From: Seminavis robusta
Lineage: Eukaryota > Bacillariophyta > Bacillariophyceae > Naviculales > Naviculaceae
DNA length: 26,724 nt
Reading direction: 5' to 3'
Assembly (NCBI GenBank): GCA_903772945.1
Contig: CAICTM010001568.1
Location: 1-26,724, forward strand
The notes below the pieces were generated by a model. That model was not told where the DNA came from. It made no database searches and was given only the letters and a program-made list of their open reading frames with translations. Shown here piece after piece: positions 10,628 through 21,300 of this stretch. How positions within the stretch are numbered: the first letter of the stretch is position 1; every line of letters starts with the position of its first letter. Position numbers and translations under genes: made by a program.

Positions 10628-11553
10628 CTAAAACACACGTCTTGTTCTGTGCTTCTGTTCTTCTTCTGACCAAAAAAGTGCCTCAAAGGAACAATTTCCT
10701 TTTTCTCTTCGCCGACACCTTCGCCTTATTGTGGTCAATCACAACAGAACAACACTTGACAAGACACAACAACACAACTCCAACTATCTGAATCAAGGTA
10801 CCAACACCTCTCCTGTGTCCTCTTTAGAGATGATGATGTGTGTTGAAGGTTGAAGAAACGAATTTTTTTGTGAGCATCATCAGCCAGTGCACCAAGCAGT
10901 GGCAAAATGCTGTCTAAATCCCTCCGAGTGCCGGATGCATGGCCTTTGCCATTCAACGGAAGCAAAAACCACTCCCACCTGGCCGTCCCATCCCATTTGT
11001 CAGTTCTTTCGTGGCCTGCTGCAGTAGGTACCAGTACCACCATAACTTGGTTCGGCACCCAAACTGAGCGAGGACAACTAACTAACATCTTCATGGCTAC
11101 CGGTAATATAACTTGGAAATAGCTAGCTAGATAAGCTAGCCTGCCGCCCGTAGGTAGATAGCAAGCTATCGTAGAACACGGCTCATTGCCAACCCGCTGA
11201 CCGACTCGACTCCCGCCACAGATGGGAATCTGTACAGTAGTTCCACTGCTTTTTATTTTATTTTAAAAACGGGGTGGTGTGGTGGGAGTCGAGTCGATCG
11301 GTCTGTGTGTTGCACATGCTTTGCATTCCTCTGCTTCTACTGTACTGTACGTATGCATACCGGTACCGTAGTTTTCGAGGTTTTTTAGTCTCTCCATCAA
11401 GGGAAATCTTTGGTATCTTTGTGGGTCATTGGCCCCTCGAGCTATCCGAGCATTGCTCACTCTATGGCTACGGTACCGTACAATGGCTATTGTGGCACAC
11501 ACACAGTTTTACCTCAACTAAACATGTACATGTAGCTAGAAGGAACCACGACA
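10628..11553. promoter_or_regulatory. Divergent intergenic region between two kinesin genes
   Basis: The two kinesin start codons face away from each other across 926 bp, so both promoters must lie here. Seen directly: GGTACCAGTACC at 11027-11038, hairpin GATAGC-AA-GCTATC at 11157-11170, several GCTAGC strings around 11121-11140, a T-rich block at about 11251-11267, CGGTACCG at 11361-11368 and the 12-bp palindrome TACGGTACCGTA at 11469-11480, about 75 bp upstream of the second kinesin ATG. Shared regulation of the two motors is a reasonable inference but no known element is identified. Confidence 0.45.
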
Positions 11554-14108
11554 ATGGAGAACGACATGACAATCGAGGATGATATCAGCACGTTGAGGAT
11601 GGACGACGATGAGGACGACCTGCTGGGCGAGGATATTGACGACGAACTTAGCGTGATGATAGAACCGAGTGCTACCGATGAAAGGACAGTCTACAAGGAC
11701 AGCACGGAGGAGGATGGAAAGGGCGCAGTTGCCAAGGACACCAATACCGTGGCCGGCGACGAGGTTGAGAGTGCCACGGAAGCGGAAACCGAGCTTTCCG
11801 TCGAAGTGGAAGGTCTGGAAACGTTGGTCAAGGAGCCGCCGCAACAGCAACAGGACAACAACAACAATCAAAGAGATGACGCTAGCTTTGTATCCTGTAT
11901 GAACAATCGGACCGTGCAAGTGGCGGTTCGAGTGCGTCCGCTCCTAGGGAACGAGAAGAAACCTTGTTTAGAGGCGCTATACGAACGAAAAAACTTGACG
12001 TCGCATGCCCGGGACCGAAGTCGCCGCAAGCACCACTCGATTCTCCGTGTTGGAGACGAAGAAGGGCCAACATATTGCTACGACGAAGTGTTTCCAGAAA
12101 ACTCTTCTCAGGAAGATATCTACGAGCATCGCGTCGCTCCCTTGGTCGATAGGTGTTTGGCAGGATACAACGCGACAATCGTGGCGTATGGTCAGACTGG
12201 ATCGGGTGAGTACTGATAAACAGACCAAACGGTATCAGATTATTATTCGTGCTACCCGATCAGAACATTTCACTTTTTGAACTCATTTTCGTCAAATAAC
12301 AGGGAAGACGTACACGATGACAGGTCCACCGGTTGGAGACAATGAAATAAAAGAGAGCGAAGTCGGAGTCATTCCTCGAGCCCTAAGGGACTTGTTTGAG
12401 GGTTTAGAAGCTCGATCAGACCAAAGCGTGGCAGGCTACAGCTGCCTTGTGAAGCACACGAGCCATGTGCGAGTACAGTTTCTCGAGCTGTACATGGACG
12501 ACATTCGAGATCTTCTACGTGATCCGGACGACAAGAAACCTGCACGAAAAGTCACGCTAAGATGTATTGGCGAAAAAGAACCAGACGTCATTGGTTCCTG
12601 CAAGCCCACAGTGACGACAGCTGATGAAGCTCTAGAACTTCTCAAGAAAGGGCTACAAAGGCGAGCGACTGGCGCAACGTCAATGAACGCGACATCTTCT
12701 CGCTCTCATGCCATCTTTTCGGTGATGGTTGAACAGCAGACAACGATGACTGGTGCAGTCTCCAAGGGATCTCACGTCAAGCGTAGCCGCTTCCACCTCT
12801 GTGACCTGGCAGGGTCGGAACGACAAAAGCGAATCTTCTCGGACGTATCGGATGCGCAGCAACGCCTCCGAAAAGGCGAGGTCTGTCAAATCAACATGGG
12901 GCTGCTGGCATTAGGAAATGTCATCTCTGCGCTTGGCGATCCAAAACGTGCCTCGTCCAATGGTTACGTTCCATACCGAGATAGCAAGCTTACACTCCTT
13001 CTTAAAGGGAGCTTGGGCGGCAATCATCATACACTGATGATTGCCTGTGTCAGCCCTGCTGTGGAGAACAAGGAAGAAACCACAAATGCTTTGCGATACG
13101 CTAACCGCGCAAAGAACATTACGAATCATGTCGTGGTGAACTTGGATCGTCGATCGCAGCTACTAAATCAGCTGCAATCCCAATTTCAGTCTCTTGCCAA
13201 CGACCTACTCGTCGCTTATGAACAGGACACAACAGGCGGCGTTGACTTCCGAAACCTTCTGGAGACAATAGCTGCTGGAGAGCAGTCCGGTAAAGTTGGT
13301 CCCAGTGAGACGAAAACCAAACCTCCCAAGCCAATCACTCCTCCTGTTCCCTCTCTCTCGGCCTCCGCTGATGGGTCACCACGACCCTCCCGCCACGTCA
13401 GCATGATTCCTCGTCTTCGATCGGCAATGAAGCAACCCGAGCCAGTGAAAATTGCACAAGCAGAGCCTGTTAAGAACGACATTACCGATGAAGAGATTCC
13501 AGGTCGCTTGGCCGGCTATGAAAAGGAGATCAAAGCGCTCCGAGGGGAGCTCCAAGTGGCCAAACATGAATTGGTTGTGGCCCTTGCCTCTGACCGTAAT
13601 CCACCTGATGATGGATCGATATCAGACCTCAGTGAGTCTTCGTTCCCGTCTCGTATCGGAAGCGTTAAGAGGTTTGACTCCCAAGACTCGGTGGAGGTTC
13701 GTGGCCTACGCCGTCGTCTTTGTCGTCGATTGGAAACTCTGCAGGGCGGCAAGGATTCGGACCAGCAGTACAGCAATGTAAGTTCCACTCGATGTGTGAT
13801 GATAGGGTCCAAGTATGCAAACTGTGTTGCTGACAGGGTGACAATCCATTACACGGTGTGTTGAACCCAATATCCAGGAGATGAAACAGTACTATGAGAA
13901 GGTCAAAAACATGTCTGCGGCACTGCAGCAAAAGGAAGACGCCAAGGCCGTCCTCATGCAGCGATGGCAGGAGTGCAATGTAGAGAACAAGGGCGACCAG
14001 CGGATATCCTCCACCCGTCAGATCGGCCTCCCCCGCATTTGCGCTTCGGCGGTTGTATATATGAGCGTTGTATATTGCGTTGCCTCAACCATATACAGTG
14101 CGTGTTAG
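11554..14108 (+). CDS. Short kinesin-4-like motor protein, three exons
   Basis: Second kinesin, paralogous to the one on the opposite strand. Exons 11554-12205, 12303-13777, 13878-14108; introns 97 and 100 bp, GT-AG, phases agree; 785 aa predicted. Residues 1-110 are strongly acidic with a Gln/Asn run. The motor starts at ~120 (VQVAVRVRPLL), with P-loop GQTGSGKT at 213-220, SSRSHAIFSV, DLAGSERQKR and the closing YANRAKN, so it should bind ATP and microtubules. A ~30-residue linker then a short coiled-coil start (EMKQYYEKVKN, exon 3) follow. The reading frame then leaves recognisable kinesin sequence after about NVENKGDQ (~13996) and stops at 14106-14108, so nearly all of the stalk and tail present in the paralogue is absent. 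Either a naturally short motor, a 3'-truncated copy, or one with further exons I cannot see. The first intron splits the last Gly codon of the P-loop; the second lies at the same place as intron 2 of the paralogue. Confidence 0.82.
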
Positions 14109-14565
14109 AGAGTAGTTATAAAACAGTTTACAGAACGAACTTGAACAATGGAAGCTGTGAAATCTAGCGGCGTCTCTAAACTAGTACCTGGTACCTGTAC
14201 CGCAGGCCGAATGGTACATGGGCCAATGCATCACCAAAAGCACTCATCTCCAGTCTGGTCAGCTTCAGACTCACTCTCGTGCATGATATGTAGCAGAGGA
14301 ACGGCACCCATGCAAAGTACATGGGCAGCACCGGGGTGCCTGTTGCCTGCATGGATCGTGGAGTGACAAGCTGTTTGGTTGACTTGTGGTTGTAACAAGC
14401 TACATGTAGGTAGCACTTGCTAGCAAGTGTAGTCGTAACTAGCTAGCAAGTTTGGTTGTCAATTCAATAAGTTATCTTAATCTTTACCAAGCACCGGTAT
14501 GGTCTACATGCATAGCGCCCGTGGATGCCCTCTGTCTTCGTTTTCGCCCATTGGTGTAGTTTAGT
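14109..14565. other. Intergenic region with palindromes
   Basis: Lies between the end of the short kinesin and the 3' end of the coiled-coil gene. No gene seen. It holds CTAGTACCTGGTAC at 14181-14194 (an identical 14-mer recurs at 22379-22392) and a 16-bp perfect palindrome at 14414-14429, followed by a partial direct copy (GCTAGCAAGT) at about 14443-14452. Confidence 0.5.
14414..14429. repeat. 16-bp perfect palindrome CACTTGCTAGCAAGTG
   Basis: The sequence equals its own reverse complement, with no loop. The right half GCTAGCAAGT is repeated about 20 bases downstream. A perfect 16-mer palindrome is rarely met by chance in a window of this size, and the arrangement suits a homodimeric regulator, but no factor is known to me. 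Confidence 0.65.
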
Positions 14566-15568
14566 TCAATCTGCAGGCGGGGGAGGCTGGATCACGTTCA
14601 GTTCAAGTTTCGTTTTGAGCTCTTCAACTCCTTTTTCGACGAAAGCAACATTGGCTTTGATATGGTCAACGCCTTCAGGGATAGAAGCAACAATGTCCTG
14701 GATTGCGTCTTTAACCGTGGCTGGCCTCCCTTCTATCTGCAGGTATGCCTTAGCTTCGACTCTAATCTTTTCCCAACTGCGCACAATGGGTTCTTTCTTC
14801 AATGTAAATTTCCTGATAGTCTCCTCGTTCGGCGCAAACAAACTGTCGAGGAGATCCCCATTGAGAATTGTCATATTGCGCTCCTCCGAAGAACAATTGA
14901 AGAGGTAAAGAGGATCCGCGACGCGCAGGTAAGCGCTAATCCCCGCCATTGCGGCTTGCCAGTAGAAACGACAGCACTTCCTGCTCGCTGCAAAAGTCTT
15001 TGCTCGGAACAGCAGGAGCATATGGTTTTTGTTCTCCAAACAGATTGTAAAGGATCCAGCTGCAAAGTTGGGACACTTGGTACTTGATTTTGTTGCTCTC
15101 CTGCGGGTGATTGGCTTCCACAAACTCATAGATGGCAGTCTCAAAAAGAGCGTACTCCGTCGCAGGCTCCATTGCTCCAGCGATTCCATCCAGGAGTGTC
15201 CTCAACTCCTTTGTTTCGGCCTCCAATTCCTTGGTGCTGGCCTCCAATTCCTTCATGTCGGCCTTCAATGCCTCGATGTCGGCCTTCAATGCATTGATGC
15301 ACGCAGATTCCTTCATGTATGCTTCAAGCATCTTCTTGATTTCCGGAGAGAGGACCACAGCGGCAGCAGGTGCATCCGACGCACTGGAAAATGGCTCTGC
15401 TTCCGGTGCGCTATCAATTACTACCTCTGGCCCCATTGCAACAGCTTCATTAGGTTTATGCTTCTTGTTGGGAATGCCGGTGCTGGAACCTTCCTCGTTC
15501 TTCTTGCCTTTCAAAGGCGTGTTACCGACGTCTGCCTTGGACGCCATGTCCATTGTTTTCCCTCTCAT
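14566..15568 (-). CDS. Coiled-coil protein of unknown function, frame broken once
   Basis: The ATG at 15568-15566 opens a 210-residue frame that stops at 14938-14936. A different frame then carries on with equally protein-like sequence to a TAG at 14568-14566. The two join if the run of four G on the minus strand (plus-strand 14941-14944) had three, giving 333 residues. Visible parts: a basic, Lys-rich start with a possible nuclear signal (PNKKHK); an Ala/Pro linker; a heptad coiled coil (~95-130) built from near-copies of the unit L-K-A-D-x-E/K-x-L and K-E-L-E-A; then an alpha/beta-looking region (EYALFETAIYEF; LYLFNCSSEER; IVRSWEKIRVEAKAYL). Not recognised as any named family. No usable intron was found that would explain the change of frame. 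Could be a recent pseudogene or a base-calling error. Confidence 0.55.
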
Positions 15569-15682
15569 TTATTTCTGGCAAGGGATGCTATGTTGTGTGT
15601 TGATGGCTGTGTGTTGCTGCTGTTTCTCTGGAAAGCCATGCTTCGATAAATAACTATAGGGGATTACGTGAAAGGGACGGTA

Positions 15683-16236
15683 CTAGGTAACGTCCGCTTG
15701 TAAAAAGTATGGGAAGGGATCAAGCGGTTCTGGGCGTGAAGTAGGCATATATGGACCGGCAAGGACTGAGGACGGGGATGAGCCGGAGGAATAGAGGGAT
15801 CGAGCTTGGCGTGTAATAGCGCGTTGAAAGTGTTGTGCTAAGTGGGTAGATAGATTGAGGGCAAGGGATTGGTGTGCCCAGCGTGAAGGTGTGTAGGGTT
15901 GGGTGTCAATGGAGTAGTTGGTGGGGGTGACAAAGTGGGTATCAGCAGTGGGGAGAATGGCGGTTGGGGCTGAAAGGAGTTGGCTGTAAGAGCGTTGGGA
16001 GTGGGTGGGGAGTTTGGCAGACCAGGGGGGTGCTGGGAGGGGGAATGGTTGGCGAGTGGAGCCGTAGAGGAGGGCATGGGTGAAGGGTCCCAGTCCAAGA
16101 AATGGGTCCACTGTGAAGGGGAGCAGGATGATGCCTGCATTTTGGAGAGCAGAAAAGTATTCAGCAGGGACAGCTTACTTCGAATCGACTTGAGATGGGC
16201 CTGGGAAAGGGTTTTGGGTTCGATTGTACCCATCAC
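15683..16236 (-). mobile_element. Probable retroelement ORF remnant (C-terminal part)
   Basis: On the minus strand a frame ending in TAG just above 15683 reads, from about 16170 down, AEYFSALQNAGIILLPFTVD then PFLGLGPFTHALLYG, continuing to LSTHLAQHFQRAITRQARS. The pattern (a residue stretch ending in G-I-x-L-L-P-F-x-V-D, a Gly-rich link, His, then a final basic helix) resembles the region after the RNase H-like part of many reverse-transcriptase polyproteins, which end with a helix like LS.AL.R..AR. Upstream similarity continues in another frame (TLSQAHLKSIRSKLS, start at 16236), so a frameshift lies near 16170-16180. No reverse transcriptase core is present in the window; assignment is by pattern only and is uncertain. 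Confidence 0.35.
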
Positions 16237-16386
16237 AAACGCTCATCGTGGAACGTGGAACGTGCACGTTTTGCTTTGAAAGATGTTAAGCCAGTGAAGC
16301 TGTAAACAATAAGGAAGGGAGGAGCCAAATGGACGGCCACGAGGACCGATGGAGGACCAAGGACCACCAATAACTTGACGCAAACA

Positions 16387-17987
16387 ATGGTGAACTCACC
16401 GACATCCGTGTCCGTCCTCCTGCTTTTTCTGCTGGTATTCTCTCCTTCAAATTACTCAACAGCTGCCTTCTCTGTTGGCAAAGACGGCACCCTGAACAAC
16501 GGAATGCTCCGTTCAACGCAAAAGGCAATGGCGAGGTAAAAAATGGAAGACATTGTGCTCCACTTGAAGGTATGTGTACTCACATTAAATTTTCACTTGT
16601 ATTATCTGCTATCCCCTTCCAGCATCCGAGTAGTCTCATACAATGTACTAAGCCCCAACCTGGCCACTACTGCTAGCTATCCCACGCTGAATCCGGAGCA
16701 TCTCGATCCATCCAAACGTCTAGAGGCCGTTCTCTCCAAAATTGAAATTGAGATATCGTCAGCTAAATCAAGAGGTGTCATTGTCTGCTTACAAGAAGTG
16801 AGCTATGACTGGGCAGGCTCTCTGCATTCATTCTTTGCTAATCGAGGCTATCACATGGTAACAGGATTATACGGGAGACCCTTCAATGGTAAGATGGGTT
16901 CTTGGTCAGTCCTGGTCTGGGAGCCTTTTTCACTTTCAACTACCTCATCTAACACCAGCATTCATTCATATCTTTGGCCAAAGGATACATGGGTGTAGCA
17001 ATGGCTTGGCCCACATCATCATTTGAGACTCTGGATGTAGATATATCAAGGTTGAGCGACACTAGAGATGGTGGATGGCCAAGGGAACTTCCAGAGGATG
17101 TCGAGATTCTCAAGCAGAACAAGGCAGCAGGATCAAAAGAAAAGCCCTGCTTTCCCTTGTTTTCGTGGCTCTTTCCAAAGAAGAAACCACAAAAGGAAGA
17201 GTGGCCACCTCTGGATCCATGGGAGTATAGTGAGCGAAGGTTCAACGTTCTGCTTACGGCTACCTTGAAGCAAAAGGAAACCAACGCCCGGTTTTGTGTG
17301 GGCACCTATCATATGCCGTGTGCGTTCTATGCACCTCAGGTAAGCCCAATATCCCTGCGACTTTTTGTGTTCTGTGCCATCTTTTGAGAAGTGAGGGATC
17401 CCAACCAGCAGCTACATTGATTCTCTCCCTACTAGGTCATGACAATCCACTCCGAAATGGCAGCATACAGGGTTCAGCATTTGGCTCAAAGGAATATTCC
17501 TGATGCAGAGACTGAGCAAGCTACCAAGACATCAGCGAACAGCATGAGACTCCCTTACATTGTTGCTGGCGACTGGAATATTAAGCCGCCTGATGCTGCG
17601 TACCAACTCTTAACCACGGGGACTTTGTCGGCAGAGGACCCTGCGTATCCGGATCCTGCAACGAGCAAGCTGGATGCTTCCCGCACCCTCATGACATGGG
17701 AACCCCGAATAAAAGGGATGCGAAGTACCTACGCAGCCATTCATGACGGCAAAGAGCCGGACTACACAAACTATGCCGCCCCTAGAAGTCTCGAAGAAGA
17801 CGACAACTGTTTCATTGACACTTTGGATTACATTTTTGTGTCACCGGAATGGAAAGTCCTTGCGACGACAGAACCGCCCAACCGGGCCCAAACCAAGGGG
17901 CCCTTTCCCAACTTGGACGCAGACGTCAGGGAACCCAGTGATCATATCCTTATCTCGGCTGACTTGGAAATTGACACCAAGAACTAA
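16387..17987 (+). CDS. Endonuclease/exonuclease/phosphatase-family protein with signal peptide
   Basis: Four exons: 16387-16535, 16623-16888, 16984-17339, 17436-17987; introns 87, 95 and 96 bp, GT-AG with matching phases; 440 aa predicted. Residues 1-28 are a signal peptide ending ...TAA/FSVG; Phe directly after the predicted cleavage site matches the diatom plastid-import motif, though the following stretch is short. The catalytic domain carries the family signatures: VVSYNVLSPN (~53-62), CLQEVS with Glu108, GDWN (Asp303, Asn305), DTLDYIFVS (Asp388 region) and SDH (Asp426, His427). These are the metal and general-acid/base residues of Mg-dependent phosphodiesterases such as CCR4, nocturnin, Angel and PDE12. 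The closest feel is the CCR4/nocturnin/Angel group, which act on poly(A) or on nucleotide phosphates. A Lys-rich insert (~180-205, FPKKKPQKE) separates the two halves. Location in plastid or endomembrane system is inferred. Exon 1 is too short to be obvious but its phase joins exactly to exon 2. Confidence 0.82.
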
Positions 17988-18359
17988 TGAAAGACACAAC
18001 GACGAAAGCTGCATTGTGGTTATGTTATGTCTTCGAACCATCTATGATAGACTAGCTGATAGACTAAAGTACGCGGAAGAACTATGAATGGAAAGATGAT
18101 GTGCGTTATAACAGATATTATCAATATATAGAGTCACAAAAAGAGAACTTGACGACGAGACGAGTCGTAGCGATGAGTTTCCGCGAGGCGCGAAGGAAGA
18201 GAGAGCCGACCGTCATATGCACCTTGCCCATCCATATAGTTAGTTGTTTGGGCGGGGCCACCCATCGCCTCAGGTTCTTTGGGTTGATACTGTTACTTTG
18301 TCCACAAAGCATGCCATGTCCAAGCAGGCTTGAATTGTCCCCAACAAAGTCAAAAACTT
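17988..18359. other. Intergenic region between convergent genes
   Basis: 372 bp between the stop of the phosphodiesterase-like gene and the stop of the Asn-rich protein gene. No gene, RNA or marked repeat seen; both 3' untranslated regions should fall here. Confidence 0.5.
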
Positions 18360-21300
18360 CTAGATCAGTGGAGCAGCCTTGCCAGACATGCCACTTCGTG
18401 AGCGACCCATAACAATACCAGAGTTTTGTCTGTTGATGTCCGTCGGGTCAGTGTTCTTTCCTCTCTTGGGTCTCCATGGGATGTTCTTGCGAGCCAAAGT
18501 GCTGTGCAAGCAGCACGCCCACACAGACATGACAAGGCAAGCAGCCATTGTGATGGCTAGACCGACCGCTTGTGCGGCCGTCACTCCTGCTTTCTCGGCT
18601 TGGGCCTTCACTTGGTCGGGATCACGCCAGTTGGTTCCGGCAAAGTCAATCATGTAACCATCCTTTTGGGTACCGTCGAGCACAATTTCACCGAATTCGT
18701 CAAACTTTTGAGTCTGCAAGTTATCAATGAAGTTGCAAACAGTTTCTTCGTTCCCTTCTTGCGCCTTGGACTGGAAAGAGAAGGAGGACGACACAAAGAG
18801 GCAAGTGAGATTACCAGCAAACAAACGGCAACGACTAACTGCTGTCCCAATCCCAAGTAACTTACACCAAACGAATACTGGAAAGCGTTGTCTTCAGTGT
18901 AGTCATTGTTGCTGTTGTCACTGGTGCTGGTACTTTGGGTGAGGTGCTTGTTGCACTTGGCAGCGTACGTGTAAAGAGCTCCACAAACATCTGCGACACC
19001 GCTCATTTGGAATGTTCGTTGCTGCTCCTTCCACCAGTAGTATTCACCGTACTCCTCTTCTTGTTCTTGCTGCCATTCGTCCTTGTCGTACATCTCGTTC
19101 GTGATCCAGTTGCCAGCGATACCACGGTTGTAGTAAAAGTTCATACCTTGGTTCAACATTTGAGCGCCATAGTTTCCATATTGCTCTGCCTGCTGCTGGT
19201 TCTGGTAGTTCTGACCGCCGTATTGAGCGTACTGCTGCTGTTGCTGCTGGTCTCCGTAATAGTAGGCACCACCTCCATTCTGCGATTGGCGACCGTTGGC
19301 ATAGTAATATCCTTGTTGCTGGTTTTGTCCGTAGTTCTGGGCATTGTAGTATGCTGCTTGCTGTTGGTAGTACTGGTTCTGTTCGTCACCCATGTTTTCT
19401 TCGTACATCTCCTCGACCATCTCAATGTACTCTTGCCACTTCTCATCCAACCACTCTTCATAGTTGTCGAAGTCTTGGTTGGCTTGCATGAATGCAGAGA
19501 ACTCCATTTCTTCGCCCTGCAGACATCACACATGAGAGAAACAAAAGGGAATGAGCGATCGACAAACAGGTGCGACAACAAGTTAAACGAACTCAAAAGA
19601 CTACTTACTCCTTCTTCGCAAGTGACACACTCCTGGGGGAAGAAGTCAAACTCTTCATCAATGTCGTAGCCAAGCACATCGTAAAGACTGACTTGATCAC
19701 CAATGTAGTTATCACAGTACTCATCAGAATAGACTCCAAGTGTGATGGTGAAGCCATCGCCGTTGCAGTGGGGACCAATGAAGTAGCCGTCATCAATTTG
19801 GGTGCAAGCAGAGAAGCCTCCCATTGCGTCAGCTTCCTCTTCAAAGTCCTCGTCGTAGCCCTCGCAGGTTTCATCGGCATTGTAGCAGGTCTCTAGCTCA
19901 GACTCAGAACAGTAGGGAAGCACTTGCCAGTTGAAAGCCAACCATGCCTCGTTCCAATCATCGCTCCATCCGCCGTAGACATCTTCGTCCCAGTAGAAGC
20001 TGTTGTACATGTTCTGGTTCATGTTCTGCATGTACTCTTGGTATGATTCGTAGTCCATGTTGCCGTCCTCATCTTGATAGTTTCCATTGTTCTGATTCTT
20101 CTTCTGTTGGTAATACCAGTACTGTTGGTTTTGGTTGTACTGGTTGTACAACTGACGCTTTGTCTTGGGGACCTTCAACCGTCGACCTCGGCGGCCACGA
20201 CGATCACCATCGTCACCGTCGGCATCTGCATCTTCGTCTTCTGCTGCAGCCGCGTCGTCTCCGTTGGCGTTATTGTTCTGCTGGTCCTGCTGGTACTGGT
20301 AGTAGTAGTTGTAGTAAGCCGCATTCTCGTTGGCATACTGTTGGTTCTCCTCCTCGTACTGCTGCTGTTGCTCCTCGTAGTACTCTTCGGCTTCAGCTTG
20401 CATCTGCTCGTAGAACTCCATTTGCTCTTCAGACAGTCCAGACATGCGCTCTCCGTAGCTCTCCAGACCATTGCACCTTCGGCAGAAGTGGCAGTAGTGC
20501 CAGTAACGTTGACGATTGAACTCAACGACTCCCTCAAGGAAGGAATCCATCTGCAGGACATACTCTCCATAGTTGCGACCACATCCATTGACAGAGTACT
20601 TGTTACAGTTGTTAGAGGGACACAAACGGAAGAGAGCAAATCGCTTGGTCGACAGGACATCACTCCATCCATTCTGGGCCTTCTGAGAGTCAAAGGTCTT
20701 GACTGCTGCGCATCCAGTGTACTTGAGAGAGTACTGCTTCATGTCGAAGCCAAGATCCAACCAGTTGATACCGTATACCTCCTCGCCGTTGTACATTTCA
20801 TCATACCATTCTTGATCGTAGTACTGCTCGTTGTACTGTCCATTGTAGTTGTATTGGACATCGTTGTTACCGTAGCTGTACTGACCATTGTAGTTGTGCT
20901 GCTGGGCGTAGTAGTTGTAGTTGGCGTCATATTCTCCCGCTTCACCGTTCTGGTTATAGTTTCCGTTGTACTGGCCGTTGTAGTTGCCTTGGCCTTGGTT
21001 CTGGTTGCCTTGGTTCTGGTAGTTGGCGTTGTTGTAGTTGTTGGCGTTGTTGTAGTTGTTGGCGTTGGCGTTGTTGTAGTTGGCGTTGGCGTTGTTTTGG
21101 TTCGCGTACTGGTCGTAGTTGTTGGCGTTGTTGTAGTTGTCATTGGCGTTGTTGTTGGCGTTTTGGTTATTGGCGTCGTCGTTGGCGTTGTTGGCGTTTT
21201 GGTTCTGGTTGTAGTTGTAGTTCTGCTGGTTACTACTCTGGTAGTTGTTACTGTTGTAGTAGTTGCTATCGTCCAACTTACGTTCTTTTCGAAGATTGGG

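Noticed and set aside
10735..11094. 119-codon minus-strand frame between the kinesins
   Set aside because: Lies in the divergent promoter region, composition is not protein-like and no motif is visible.
16207..16228. tRNA B-box-like string GGTTCGAT
   Set aside because: No A box at the right distance and no cloverleaf; it lies inside the retroelement-like remnant.
16543..16569. Alternative start ATG for the phosphodiesterase at 16543 with donor GTATGT
   Set aside because: The phase would not join exon 2 (16623) and the resulting leader lacks any targeting feature; the 16387 exon fits phase and gives a signal peptide.
18935..19669. 244-codon + strand frame rich in Val and Leu
   Set aside because: Antisense to exon 2 of the Asn/Tyr/Gln-rich gene and crosses its intron; explained by the same codon bias.
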